In this document: piece after piece, positions 44,901 to 53,797 of the stretch | Layout of the letters: each line of letters begins with the position of its first letter | Position numbering within the stretch: position 1 is the stretch's first letter | Assembly: GCF_003324525.1 (NCBI RefSeq) | Contig: NZ_QGDC01000006.1 | Coordinates: 62,001-126,000 of the forward strand | Source: Mucilaginibacter hurinus | GTDB lineage: Bacteria; Bacteroidota; Bacteroidia; Sphingobacteriales; Sphingobacteriaceae | Length of the DNA: 64,000 nt | Reading direction: 5' to 3' | Notes under the pieces: model-generated | What the model was told of the DNA's origin: nothing | The model's database searches: none | What the model saw: only the letters and a program-made list of their open reading frames with translations | Made by a program: the position numbers and the translations under genes

Positions 44901-45281
44901 TTTACACGCTTTGAGCCGGCCGGTATGGTTATGGGCCACGCTAATATTAAAAGCGCTACCTCTATAATTGATTACATCTTTAGAATGTTGGGTTACGAAT
45001 ATTTAAACCGTACCGACCTTGTGCATGTGATTACCGAGCAAAAGGGATTAGTAGGCAACCAGTTTGACGATGCGGACCAAAACCCTGATCAAACTAATGT
45101 ATACGAGCCAAAACCGGTTGCTGCCGACAGCAGTGCAGGTACCCAGCGCCAGCTAACGGTAGATCTTAGCATGGGCGTGCAAAGCGATGCGCCAAGCTGC
45201 AACGTTTGCGGTCATACCACAGTACGCTCTGGCACTTGTTATAAGTGTTTAAACTGCGGTAATTCAATGGGTTGTTCATAA
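41961..45281 (+). CDS. nrdJ: Adenosylcobalamin-dependent (class II) ribonucleotide reductase
   Basis: 1106 residues. Reduces ribonucleotides to deoxyribonucleotides, needing B12 rather than an NrdB subunit. Marks: [68 protein letters not shown] (active site), [20 protein letters not shown], then a TSCPD domain (about 920-1020) and a zinc-ribbon tail with CNVCG and CYKCLNCG (about 1075-1104). Its presence means the organism needs B12 for at least this route. Well-formed terminator follows. Confidence 0.95.
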   Translation: MGKNISKKAAASGGKGLKVNRYFSKEGVSVYDLFNYEKRSSVIRNPSGDAVFEMNDVEVPSTWSQVATDILAQKYFRKAGVPQPDGSTGSEKSIKQVAHRMANCWKEWGARYGYFASPKDADVFYDEIVYTITGQLAAPNSPQWFNTGLHSSYGITGKPQGHYYVDPVTEVLSKSTSAYERPQPHACFILSVDDDLVNEGGIMDLWVREARIFKYGSGVGTNFSRIRGENEKLSGGGYSSGLMSFLKIGDRAAGAIKSGGTTRRAAKMVCLDLDHPEIEGFVNWKVEEEKKVAALIAAGYSSDYEGEAYRTVSGQNSNNSVRIPNSFFHALNEGKSWDLIGRMKGNVVKSVSSQKLWDDIAFAAWACADPGVQYDSTINEWHTCPEGGRINASNPCSEYMFLDNTACNLASINLAHFFDKETRTFDVKGFEHACRIWTIVLEISVLMAQFPSKEVAQLSYDYRTLGLGYANLGSALMVNGIPYDSEKARAIGGAITAIMTGTAYATSAELARELGTFRMYNENKEHMLRVMRNHRYAAYNSTENYEQLEIHPPGIDQKYCPDYLLSAACNAWDKAVEMGEKHGYRNAQTTVIAPTGTIGLVMDCDTTGIEPDFALVKFKKLSGGGYFKIINQAVPEALTNLGYKEHEVTAIVNYAKGAATLKGAPHINLESLKAKGLTDSDLEKLDRGVVSAFEISFAFNVWSLGEDVLQRLGFTAEQYNAADFNLLRALGFSKKQIAEANEYICGTMTIEGAPYLKQEHYPIFDCANKCGAKGERYIHAHGHIKMMAAAQPFLSGAISKTINLPNEAKVEEIKDCYELSWKLGLKANALYRDGCKLSQPLSTKSDAKEEADDKLESVEEVLGEAANVKLSDLTAEQVLEAAMAIIEKSHDTSFMRQLSRVVQKKSLPFKRRGYTQKATIDGQTVFVRTGEYEDGTLGEIFVDMHKEGATFRSLMNCFAIAVSVGLQYGVPLEEYVEKFTFTRFEPAGMVMGHANIKSATSIIDYIFRMLGYEYLNRTDLVHVITEQKGLVGNQFDDADQNPDQTNVYEPKPVAADSSAGTQRQLTVDLSMGVQSDAPSCNVCGHTTVRSGTCYKCLNCGNSMGCS

Positions 45282-45352
45282 GCTAAGCGCAGGTTAAAGC
45301 AAAAGCTGTTTGCCTAAAGCTTCAACCTTTTATTATAGTTAATTTAAACTAC

Positions 45353-45382
45353 AAGCTCTGCCATTTCGGCGGGGCTTTTTTG
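45353..45382 (+). terminator. Terminator of nrdJ
   Basis: 10-bp stem (45353-45362 with 45368-45377, two G-T pairs), 5-base loop, T run. Confidence 0.8.
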
Positions 45383-45454
45383 TTTAGTAATCATAAATTG
45401 AAACACATTGTTAAAACCTCGGTTATACATACGTTTGCTTAACAAATTGAAAAA

Positions 45455-46138
45455 ATGAACATTCCACTCACTCCACAACTGCTTGGCGACTTGATTGAAA
45501 AAGGTTATACCTATATGCTTTCCAGTTCAGCAAATTATGCTGCCGATACCGATGCACCCGTTATCTTGAAGCCTGTAAAGGAGCTTCCGGTATTGCAAAA
45601 CCTGCCTGATGGTTATGAGACCTATTACCGGATAACACGCGAGCCGATGCAATTAATATGCAGCGATATGAAAGTAATGCTTGAAGTTACCCAGGTTAAT
45701 GACGCGCTCACCGGCAATGATATTTATAACGACAGTTACTTTAGGATGAGCGAAGAATTTTTCAGGCAGGTGCTTGACAGCCTGGAGGACTATGCTGTTA
45801 TTACTACAGACACGAATGGAGATATAAACAGCTGGAATTCCGGCGCAGAGCACGTGTTGGGCTTTAATGAGCAGGAAATACTTGGCGTGAATGCAAGAGT
45901 TTTTTTTACTCCTGAGGATGTGGTTAAAAAAGTGCCCGAAATAGAACTTGAACGTGCACTTAAAGAAGGCCGTTCAATAGATGAACGCTTTCACGTGCGT
46001 AAGGATGGCACACGTTTTTGGGGTAGCGGCCTGGTGTTTCCTTTATACGACGAAAGCGGTAAACACCATGGATTTACCAAGATAATGCGTAACCTGCGCG
46101 AGGAAGAAGATGCAAGGGAAAATGCTCCCGAGGATTAA
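45455..46138 (+). CDS. PAS-domain protein without output domain
   Basis: 227 residues. A helical N-terminal part (1-100) is followed by one PAS/PAC domain (about 108-218: ITTDTNGDINSWNSGAEHVL, then VRKDGTRFWGSGLVFPLYDE and GFTKIMRNL). No kinase, GGDEF or HTH domain is attached, so it probably signals by binding another protein or a ligand. No membrane segments. Separate transcription unit. Confidence 0.8.
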   Translation: MNIPLTPQLLGDLIEKGYTYMLSSSANYAADTDAPVILKPVKELPVLQNLPDGYETYYRITREPMQLICSDMKVMLEVTQVNDALTGNDIYNDSYFRMSEEFFRQVLDSLEDYAVITTDTNGDINSWNSGAEHVLGFNEQEILGVNARVFFTPEDVVKKVPEIELERALKEGRSIDERFHVRKDGTRFWGSGLVFPLYDESGKHHGFTKIMRNLREEEDARENAPED

Positions 46139-46150
46139 AAATTATAAAAA

Positions 46151-46178
46151 AGCCCGCCCCAATATATCGGGACGGGCC
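46151..46178 (-). terminator. Terminator of the first LruC gene
   Basis: 9-position stem with one mismatch (46152-46160 with 46169-46177). Read on the minus strand it is followed by six T. Confidence 0.85.
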
Positions 46179-46200
46179 AAACTTAAAACTAAATACTCAA

Positions 46201-48315
46201 TTATTTAAGGTATAGGAATTTGTTATCGCGATAACCTGCCGAAGTATTGCTATACCAGTCGGCATACGCGGTGCCGCCTGATAATGCCCACTCGTCAAAG
46301 TGCAGGTAAGCTTTATTAATATTTGCCTCTTCTATGGGATATATGATTGAGGTATTGTAAGCAATAGCCCACGGGCCATTTTCTTTTGATAAATAGTATC
46401 GGCCTTCTCCCGGTTTTGAGGTGTCGTCTTTAGTATTGAAATACTTTTTGTCGGCCAATTTTGTAGGAGTGAAACCTGGTAAGTGTATCTCAATAGCACG
46501 TTTATTAACGGTTACATTGCTTATCAGGAACGGATTGAAAGCTGATGGTTTCAGGCTTTCCTCAGCAACTGGCGCAGTAAATGTTACTTCAACTGTAGTT
46601 GATGTGCCTGCAACCTTGTCCTTATTCATTTTGGTATTAACAAGAAATGAACCGTCGGCGTACCTCAGCACTGCATCATGGTTGTCAAAAGGTACAATAA
46701 CCGCCTTATCCTGCCCGGCTTCAACCCCGTTTGAGGCAAACGCAATGTAGTTACTTATAGCCTTTTGGCCGGTAACTGTTTTCACCAACGAAGCGCTTAT
46801 TGGCAATTCAACACCAAAGCCATTTTTAAATGAAGCGCCAGCAGCTTTTGGTACAAATTCGCCGGTTAGCGTTACTACTTCATTTTTGGCATTTTTAATA
46901 AACTTATAACGATAGTCTATAACCATGTCATTCAAATCATAGTCGCCTTTTGCCGGCCAGTTGTCCTCAAATGCAACCTGCGCGTAAGCATCCTTTGATG
47001 GAAAGTAGCTTGTGTAAGCCTTTGTGGCATCCGTAGGAAACTCGTCTTTGTCGTCGTTTACACCGTCGCCATCCTGGTCATCACCCGGGTCTGTATTAGG
47101 GACGCCTTCATTTGAGATACCTTCTACTGGGTTTGACGTTATATAGAATACAAGGTCATTAAAGTCGTTATCTGATCCTCCGTTTCTGGGAAGGTCTTCA
47201 AAGCCAATCAGAAATAACTTATGTAACTTATCCCATAAAACAACGGTATGCTTTTTTTCACTTGCTTTTTCTTCAGGATTCAGCGCATCATCCGAAAAAT
47301 AACGCGGTTTTTCCAGATCTACGCCCGAACCTGTCCAGGCGTTGCCTATCAGGATAAACCCAATAGATATACCCGCATCAAAAGTTCCCAGCTTTATTTT
47401 ATCGCCGGATTGTAATGCGCCGCCCGAGCCTGCGTGTGAAGCGTTTGGAAACACATATTTAGCGTTCTTAATATCCTTTTCTTGTTTTGGCTTTGATCCG
47501 GTTGCATACGTATAGTAAGCTAACGTATTCCTGTTGCCGGCCCCTTCAGAAATGTATGTGATCCATACGTCTGATTTTTTTACAAGGTTAAGCGTAGATG
47601 TCACTGAGCTTTCCAGGTATTCGGGGTGGGTTACAGGCAGCGGGTCTGATTCGGGCAACGAAGCATTAACCGTTTTTAATAAAGCCGCGCTGATTGCGTC
47701 TCCCTGCTCAAGTAAGTATTTTGGTCGTCCTAAGTCAAGCGGATAGTTTTTATCATCGTATACGGCATCCTTGGTGTTTTTATACGGTGATGGGTATGAA
47801 AACGATATAGGGCTAACGGCGAAAGTTTTAAGGCTGGCTGTTGACGGATTGTTCTTTCCTGCGGCATATGATGTAATTACAACATCGCCGCCGAAGCCTG
47901 CTTCGCCACCAATTACAATCGTTGTAGCATTACCATTAATGGCAGCCGTTGCATACCGCAGCAACCCGGCCGATAGCGGATCAATAATCAATTGTTTAAG
48001 ATGAGCGGCAACACTTACCGTGGCAGTTAACTTGCCGGCTTTATCAGTAAAGCCTGAATATATGGCGCTGCCATTGGTAACATTTGCCGGATCATAAATA
48101 TTTACTTTAACACCGCTTAACGGTTGATTGGTGTTGGTAAGCAAAGTCACATTAACTACAATATCTTTTGCAGTTTTGAAGGTAAATCCGTCAGGTGCTA
48201 TTTTGCCGGCTTCTACAACGGGTGGTTTATTGTCCCCGTTTAAGGGACTATCTTTTTTGCAAGATGCTACGCCTGCAATTCCTAAAAATAAAGCGAAGGT
48301 AAATAATTGTTTCAT
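46201..48315 (-). CDS. LruC-domain lipoprotein, copy 1
   Basis: 704 residues. Lipoprotein signal peptide with lipobox GVASC (Cys19). After an Ig-like region (about 40-110) comes the LruC domain (about 305-395, LGTFDAGISIGFILI and GSDNDFNDLVFYI), a thrombospondin-3-like calcium motif (DQDGDGVNDDKD, about 413-424), and a DUF4842-type C-terminal domain (about 430-704, DAYAQVAFEDNWPAKGDYDL). LruC-type proteins are surface or secreted and mostly uncharacterised. It is the second of two tandem paralogs. Confidence 0.85.
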   Translation of the reverse strand: MKQLFTFALFLGIAGVASCKKDSPLNGDNKPPVVEAGKIAPDGFTFKTAKDIVVNVTLLTNTNQPLSGVKVNIYDPANVTNGSAIYSGFTDKAGKLTATVSVAAHLKQLIIDPLSAGLLRYATAAINGNATTIVIGGEAGFGGDVVITSYAAGKNNPSTASLKTFAVSPISFSYPSPYKNTKDAVYDDKNYPLDLGRPKYLLEQGDAISAALLKTVNASLPESDPLPVTHPEYLESSVTSTLNLVKKSDVWITYISEGAGNRNTLAYYTYATGSKPKQEKDIKNAKYVFPNASHAGSGGALQSGDKIKLGTFDAGISIGFILIGNAWTGSGVDLEKPRYFSDDALNPEEKASEKKHTVVLWDKLHKLFLIGFEDLPRNGGSDNDFNDLVFYITSNPVEGISNEGVPNTDPGDDQDGDGVNDDKDEFPTDATKAYTSYFPSKDAYAQVAFEDNWPAKGDYDLNDMVIDYRYKFIKNAKNEVVTLTGEFVPKAAGASFKNGFGVELPISASLVKTVTGQKAISNYIAFASNGVEAGQDKAVIVPFDNHDAVLRYADGSFLVNTKMNKDKVAGTSTTVEVTFTAPVAEESLKPSAFNPFLISNVTVNKRAIEIHLPGFTPTKLADKKYFNTKDDTSKPGEGRYYLSKENGPWAIAYNTSIIYPIEEANINKAYLHFDEWALSGGTAYADWYSNTSAGYRDNKFLYLK

Positions 48316-48491
48316 AAAGTGTATAGTGATGCTGGTTCCTTTGCAATTATGGTTCCAGTGGCAAATGCAAAGTGTTTAAGCTTAAAACATAGGTCCTTAG
48401 AGATTATAATAGTTAGCAAAAGGGGAATTAATTCCTCAAATCAGACAAATAATTACTCTACCAATTACGATTGAAGAGGTTATAAAACAAA

Positions 48492-48519
48492 AATGCACTG
48501 CCAATAAGGGCAGTGCATT
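48492..48519 (-). terminator. Terminator of the second LruC gene
   Basis: Perfect 11-bp stem (48492-48502 with 48509-48519), 6-base loop, T-rich on the minus strand. It makes each LruC gene its own transcript. Confidence 0.85.
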
Positions 48520-48539
48520 AACATGTAGTTTACACCAAA

Positions 48540-50636
48540 CTACTTAAGATAAATGAATGTGTTGTTCCGGTAACCAGAAGCAGTATTACTATACCAGTCG
48601 GCATAAGCAGTACCGCCTGACGCAGCCCATTCTGCAAAACGCAGGTAGGCTTTAGTTATGTTGGCTTCTTCAACCGGGTAAAGGATAGCGGTGTTATAAC
48701 TTATAGCCCATGGCCAATTTTCTGCAGATAGATAATATTTTCCACTGCCTGGTTTCGATGTATCGTCTTTGGTTCCAAATAACTTAGCGTCCGCTTTATC
48801 AGTTGGAGCATATCCTGGCAGGTGTACTTCTGCACCCCTGTTTTGGTTGCTTATGAGGAACGGGTTAAATGAGGAAACATTTAGACTGGCCGCATCTACA
48901 GGCGAAGCAAAGGTAACAAGTACTGATGCAGGAGTGCCTTGTACCTTATCTTTAGACATTTTGGTATTTACCAGGAATGAACCGTCAGGATATCTCAACA
49001 CCGCATCATGATTATCAAAAGGTATAATAACTGCTTTAGTTTGGCCAGCTTCAACACCGTTACCTGCAAAACTTACGCTGCTGCCCACTATACGTTGGCC
49101 CGTAACAGATGCCACTGCCGAAGCATTAACCGGTAATTGTACACCAAAGCCATTTTTAAACGATGCGCCTGCTGCAACAGCGTTAAAATCGCCTTTTAAG
49201 GTAACTACCTGGTTTTTTGCATTGCTTACAAAAGTATAACGGTAATTCACAACAAGGTCATTCATATCATAGTCCCCTTTTGCCGGCCAGTTATCTTCAA
49301 ACGCTACCTGTGCATAGGTGTTTTGCGAAGGGAAGTATGTGATAAATGCTTTTGAACCGTCGGTAGGGAACGCGTCAAGTTCGTCAAGCACACCGTCGCC
49401 GTCTTTATCGCCGCCATCGTCAACTACAGCCACACCTTCGTTAGATATAGCAGTTATCGGGTTAGCTGTTGCATAAACTACCAGATCGTTAAAATCCTGG
49501 TCTGATCCGGCTTGCCTGTTTATATCCTCAAAGCCAATCAGGAATAATTTATGTACATCATCATATAAAACTACATTATGCCTGCGGGTAGCCGACGTAG
49601 TTTCGGGATTAAATTTGTCTATTGAGAAGAATTTTGTAGCACCAGCGTCAACGCCGCTGCCAGTCCACGCATCCTGGAATAACACAAAACCAATTGATGT
49701 ACCCGCTTCAAAAGTGCCTAATTTTACCTTATCGCCACTTTTTAAGCCACCACCTGAGCCTGAACCGGACGAGTTAGGGAATATATAAGTGATTTTATCT
49801 ATCCCGCCAAAGAGGGTGCCACCAGTTACCTGAGTAGGCGGACTGGCTGTTTTATAAGTAAAGTAACCTAAGGTATTTTTGTATCCCGCGCCTTCAGACA
49901 CATAAGTTATCCATACATCAGATTTAGCCTTCACATTAATTGTTGATACTGCTGATGAATTTAAAAACTCAGGATGAGATGTTGTTAAAGGGGTGCCTTC
50001 AGGTAATGATGCGTTGATATACGACAGCAAAGAGGCATCAATCACATCGCCTGTGCTTTCAAGATAAGCAGGGCGGCCTAAATTGGTAGGGCTTGTGAAG
50101 GCATTTGCTGCTGAGTACCCGGTAGGATAACCGTAATCAATACCCAATAGGCCGCTGGTTTTTAAACCACTTGATTTTTTGGAAGCTGTTGCTGCAAGAT
50201 TTTCAGGTACAATATCGCCGCCGAATCCTTCAGCTCCGCCTATTATAACTGTTGTTGAGCCTCCATTTATATTTGCCGTTGCATAACGCATTAGTCCCAC
50301 GTAAGCCGGGTCAATAACCAGTTTAGTAAGATATGAAGCCACACTTACCTTGGCTTTTAAATTACCATTATCATCAGTAGCGCCTTTGTAAAGTGCTGCA
50401 CCTGCGCCGGTGTTAGCCGGATCATAAATGCTTACTATTACACCTGAAAGCGGTTGGTTGTTGTTTGAACGCAGGGTAATGTCTACGTTAACATCTTTGG
50501 ATGTTTTAAAGTTAAAGCCCTCGGGCGCTATCTTATCAATATTGCCTGTGGGTGGTATTTCCTGTGAGTTATCTTTTTTACAAGATACTAACCCTGTAAC
50601 GGAAATTATTATCAGGGATGCGAGAAACTGTTTCAT
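48540..50636 (-). CDS. LruC-domain lipoprotein, copy 2
   Basis: 698 residues; same order as copy 1: lipobox GLVSC (Cys19), Ig-like N-terminal part, LruC domain with GSDQDFNDLVVYA, calcium motif DKDGDGVLDELD, DUF4842-type tail with the same NTYAQVAFEDNWPAKGDYDM segment. The N- and C-terminal domains are close to copy 1; the central linkers differ more. Tandem duplication with separate terminators suggests different expression. Confidence 0.85.
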   Translation of the reverse strand: MKQFLASLIIISVTGLVSCKKDNSQEIPPTGNIDKIAPEGFNFKTSKDVNVDITLRSNNNQPLSGVIVSIYDPANTGAGAALYKGATDDNGNLKAKVSVASYLTKLVIDPAYVGLMRYATANINGGSTTVIIGGAEGFGGDIVPENLAATASKKSSGLKTSGLLGIDYGYPTGYSAANAFTSPTNLGRPAYLESTGDVIDASLLSYINASLPEGTPLTTSHPEFLNSSAVSTINVKAKSDVWITYVSEGAGYKNTLGYFTYKTASPPTQVTGGTLFGGIDKITYIFPNSSGSGSGGGLKSGDKVKLGTFEAGTSIGFVLFQDAWTGSGVDAGATKFFSIDKFNPETTSATRRHNVVLYDDVHKLFLIGFEDINRQAGSDQDFNDLVVYATANPITAISNEGVAVVDDGGDKDGDGVLDELDAFPTDGSKAFITYFPSQNTYAQVAFEDNWPAKGDYDMNDLVVNYRYTFVSNAKNQVVTLKGDFNAVAAGASFKNGFGVQLPVNASAVASVTGQRIVGSSVSFAGNGVEAGQTKAVIIPFDNHDAVLRYPDGSFLVNTKMSKDKVQGTPASVLVTFASPVDAASLNVSSFNPFLISNQNRGAEVHLPGYAPTDKADAKLFGTKDDTSKPGSGKYYLSAENWPWAISYNTAILYPVEEANITKAYLRFAEWAASGGTAYADWYSNTASGYRNNTFIYLK

Positions 50637-50852
50637 GTAAATTAATTAATGTTCGTTATACGCACTTTAGCCAATTTTTGTTCCAATTCCTTTTTAACTA
50701 CAGGTTGTGCTTGAAAATGTTTTATTATGCAAGAAAATGGTTAATATGAATGGGAATATATTCCACAAAAAGTGTGTATTTCCCCGGCTTTGTATGATGT
50801 GTGTTATGAAATTAACAGGATTGCATTAAATGCCTAAGATCCTCAAGATGAT
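50637..50852. other. Intergenic region before LruC copy 2
   Basis: 216 bases with no gene, hairpin or recognised promoter box. It must hold the promoter of LruC copy 2. Confidence 0.5.
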
Positions 50853-52469
50853 TTAGCCGTTGAGCAAAGCTTTAAGATTTTCAAGTGTGTCGGCTTCTTC
50901 TTTTGGTTTGTCATGTCGCCATCTTAATATGCGCGGGAAGCGCAGGGCAATGCCCGATTTGTGGCGATTGGATTTATTGATACCTTCAAACCCTATTTCA
51001 AAAACCAGTTCGGGCTTTACAGTGCGTACCGGGCCAAATTTTTCAAGCGTATTTCGCTTAACAAAATAATCCACCTTATTTATCTCGGCATCAGTAAGGC
51101 CTGAATAGGCTTTAGCAAAAGGTACAAGTTTATCGCCGTCCCATACGGCAAAAGTGTAGTCAGTGTAAAGATCTGCACGCCTGCCATGGCCTTTTTGCGC
51201 GTAAACCATTACTGCGTCAACTGATAAAGGATCTATTTTCCACTTCCACCAATCGCCCCGGCGGCGACCTACCTGGTATGCTGCATCTTTCCGCTTAAGC
51301 ATAATTCCTTCCGCTATCATTGCCCGCGATTGATCACGAATCGTTTCTAACGTAGTCCAACTGTCAAATTTTATAAGCGAAGATATCCGGAACAGATCGG
51401 GGAAAGCGGTGGCAGATTGTACCTCTTCTAATATTTTGCGGCGTTCCGACTGTGTTTTATACCGGATATCTTCACCACCGTATTCCAGGCAATCATAAGC
51501 TATTACTGCAATCGGACTGTCTTCCAGAATTTTTTTGGTGAGGTTTTTACGGCCAATGCGTGTTTGCAACACATTAAAGGGTAATGGTTTTCCGTCTCTG
51601 AAACTTAATATTTCGCCATCCAGCACGGTGCCATTCGGTAATGCATTCAAAAAGGGATGTAATTCAGGAAACTTCTCTGTCGACAAATCTTCTCCACGGC
51701 TCCAGATAAATATTTTATCATCTCTCTTTATCATCTGGGCGCGTATACCGTCCCATTTCCATTCCGCCTGCCACTCGTCGGCCTCACCCAGCGCCGCGTG
51801 CAGTTCATCGGGCGTCTTTTTCTTTTCAGAGGTTTCTTGTATAGGGTAAGCTAAAAAGAAAGGGTAGGGCCGCGATATGTCATCAGCGGCACCTTGTTCC
51901 TGAATCAGTTGTGTATAATGATAGGTTTCGGGCATCCAGCTTCCCATTACCCGGTGGGTTAGCGTAGCTGCTTCTATTCCTGTTACATCGGCAAGCGCTT
52001 TTATAACCAGGTTTTGGGAAACTCCCACCCTGAAGCTTCCTGTTAATATTTTATTGAACACAAACCTTTCCTGCGCATCAAGCATCGCCCATGACTCTGT
52101 AAGCCATAACTTACGCCCGTCTTCGGCTTTTTTGGCTATCTCATTTATTTCGGCAACCCATTCGGACAACGACTTATTGCTGCCTGATGTATTTGCCGGC
52201 ATAAGTAGTGACATTGTTTCGGCCAGGTCGCCTACAACATGGTAGCTTTCTTCAAATAGCCATGCCGGAATATTTGATACTTCTATTGCCCAGTTGCGCA
52301 CCAGTGTGGCATTGATGGGCCGCTTCGGCCTGCGCCCTGTGAACAAGGCAAGCATATGCATTTTATCCGAGTCAGGCACACTGATAAAATAGTCTTTCAA
52401 AACCTTTACTTTCTCATTGGTTTTGTTGGTTTCGTCGAGCGAAAGAAATAGCTGAGCGAATGCTTTCAT
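50853..52469 (-). CDS. ATP-dependent DNA ligase
   Basis: 538 residues. Joins DNA nicks with ATP. N-terminal DNA-binding domain (1-190), adenylation domain with active-site Lys238 in AEWKWDGIRAQM, motif III (WSRGEDLSTEKF), motif IV GIMLKRKD, motif V GDWWKWKIDP, and an OB domain ending in the VKPELVFEIGFEGI region. No polymerase or phosphoesterase domain is fused, unlike LigD. It overlaps the exonuclease gene by 4 bases. Confidence 0.94.
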   Translation of the reverse strand: MKAFAQLFLSLDETNKTNEKVKVLKDYFISVPDSDKMHMLALFTGRRPKRPINATLVRNWAIEVSNIPAWLFEESYHVVGDLAETMSLLMPANTSGSNKSLSEWVAEINEIAKKAEDGRKLWLTESWAMLDAQERFVFNKILTGSFRVGVSQNLVIKALADVTGIEAATLTHRVMGSWMPETYHYTQLIQEQGAADDISRPYPFFLAYPIQETSEKKKTPDELHAALGEADEWQAEWKWDGIRAQMIKRDDKIFIWSRGEDLSTEKFPELHPFLNALPNGTVLDGEILSFRDGKPLPFNVLQTRIGRKNLTKKILEDSPIAVIAYDCLEYGGEDIRYKTQSERRKILEEVQSATAFPDLFRISSLIKFDSWTTLETIRDQSRAMIAEGIMLKRKDAAYQVGRRRGDWWKWKIDPLSVDAVMVYAQKGHGRRADLYTDYTFAVWDGDKLVPFAKAYSGLTDAEINKVDYFVKRNTLEKFGPVRTVKPELVFEIGFEGINKSNRHKSGIALRFPRILRWRHDKPKEEADTLENLKALLNG

Positions 52470-53548
52470 GATATTTCCCCTATTTCTTTTATATCCTCTC
52501 CGGATGACGGAACCTTATCTCTGCTTTCAGTTATTTCTTCGTCAATAACATTAGTTGGGTCCTCATCATCGCCATATAAGGTGTGTACTTCACGGGCGTT
52601 GAACCCAATCTCGTTTAAATAACGGGTAAAAAATGCGGTGTAACCATGCGTTAGATACACACACTCACAACCTGTAGCGTCAATAGCGCTTACAAGACCA
52701 TCCCAGTCGGCATGGTCTGATAGAACGAAACCGCGGTCGGCAGCACGGCGGCGCTTAGCCCCGCGCAGGGCCATCCATCCCGAGCAATAACCAAAACTGT
52801 ATGGCTGAAACTTTCGCATCCACGGCGTGCCAACGGATGAAGGCGGGGCCAGGATGATGCCTTTTCTTACCTCATCTTTGGGCGTATCGATAGTTATCCT
52901 TTCGGTGGCGTTTAACAATACGCCATTACGCCGCAGTGCTTCGTTTGTATTCTCAATAACACCGTGAGTATACACTTTGCCAATACCCAGGTCAAGATTT
53001 TGCAGGATACGCTGCGCCTTGCCCAGCGAATAGCCAACAATAACAGTGGCCACACCCTGCTCCACATTGTTGGCCCACCAATTGTTCACATCAAACAATA
53101 TCTGCTGCTGTGGTTTCCAGCTGTATACGGGCATGCCAAAAGTACATTCTGAAATAAAATGGTGGCACTTTACCGGCTCAAAGGGCGCGCAAACGCCATC
53201 GTCTTCTGTTTTATAATCTCCGGATACTACCCAAACCTGCCCTTTATAGGATACTCTTACCTGCGCTGAACCGATTACGTGCCCGGCGGGAAACAAACAT
53301 ATTTCTACACCATTTTTAACCACCGTTTCGCCATATTCAATGGTTTCCAATTGAATGTCGCCAAGGCGATAAAGCAGTACTTCTTTTGAAAGGTGATGTG
53401 CTAAATACCGCTTATGGCCCCAGTAGGCATGGTCAGCATGGGCATGCGTAATTACCGCGTCGTCTATAGGCTTCCAGGGGTCAATATAAAATTTCCCCGT
53501 TTCGCAGTAAATTCCACGATCAGTAAATTCAAGCAGTGGTTTCGCCAT
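52466..53548 (-). CDS. Ligase-associated MBL-fold exonuclease
   Basis: 360 residues from ATG at 53548 (a TTG two codons upstream is less likely). MBL metal motif HAHADHAYWGHK, the GHVIGSAQVRV segment, VVSGDYKTEDDG, and the later SDHADWDGL match the Exo family found with ATP-dependent ligases. Predicted DNA end-processing partner of the ligase. The other two usual members, an Lhr-type helicase and a phosphoesterase, are not next to it. Confidence 0.88.
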   Translation of the reverse strand: MAKPLLEFTDRGIYCETGKFYIDPWKPIDDAVITHAHADHAYWGHKRYLAHHLSKEVLLYRLGDIQLETIEYGETVVKNGVEICLFPAGHVIGSAQVRVSYKGQVWVVSGDYKTEDDGVCAPFEPVKCHHFISECTFGMPVYSWKPQQQILFDVNNWWANNVEQGVATVIVGYSLGKAQRILQNLDLGIGKVYTHGVIENTNEALRRNGVLLNATERITIDTPKDEVRKGIILAPPSSVGTPWMRKFQPYSFGYCSGWMALRGAKRRRAADRGFVLSDHADWDGLVSAIDATGCECVYLTHGYTAFFTRYLNEIGFNAREVHTLYGDDEDPTNVIDEEITESRDKVPSSGEDIKEIGEIS

Positions 53549-53624
53549 TTGCAATTAATAACCGCTGCCACGACATTTAGTTTTTCCGTGAATAGTTTAC
53601 CTGCCGGCAAACCCGGCGGCGTGC

Positions 53625-53632
53625 TACTTTTG
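53625..53632 (+). promoter_or_regulatory. -7 box of small RNA candidate
   Basis: TACTTTTG on the plus strand. No coding gene follows on this strand for kilobases. Confidence 0.35.
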
Positions 53633-53638
53633 CCTTGG

Positions 53639-53779
53639 ATAATTAAAAGCTGAATAATTGATTATTTGACTGAGCAATGTGCTCAACATTCATCCCAAGC
53701 CAAGGTCAATATGATAAGGATTCGTTTATGGCCTGCTAAAACAACAAATCCCGGCTTGGGGCCAGGATTTGTTTTTGTT
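53639..53779 (+). ncRNA. Candidate small RNA with two exclusive folds
   Basis: From the -7 box to a strong hairpin followed by TTTTTG on the plus strand (stem 53745-53755 with 53761-53771, one mismatch). Inside: CCTTGG (53633-53638) pairs with CCAAGG (53700-53705); hairpin 53671-53676 with 53680-53685. CCCAAGCC (53694-53701) is exactly complementary to GGCTTGGG (53753-53760), which is part of the terminator hairpin, so the folds exclude each other. The hairpin may simply end the S41 protease transcript, as it also works on the minus strand. Confidence 0.3.
53745..53779. terminator. Bidirectional terminator after the S41 protease gene
   Basis: 11-position stem with one mismatch and a T-rich tail on both strands. 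It lies 18-27 bases after the stop of the minus-strand protease gene. Confidence 0.75.
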
Positions 53780-53797
53780 TTGTGCGTGAAACAACGC

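Noticed and set aside
48422..48437. GGAATTAATTCC palindrome upstream of LruC copy 1
   Set aside because: AT-rich 12-base palindrome with no loop, no T run and no regulator gene adjacent; too little to call.
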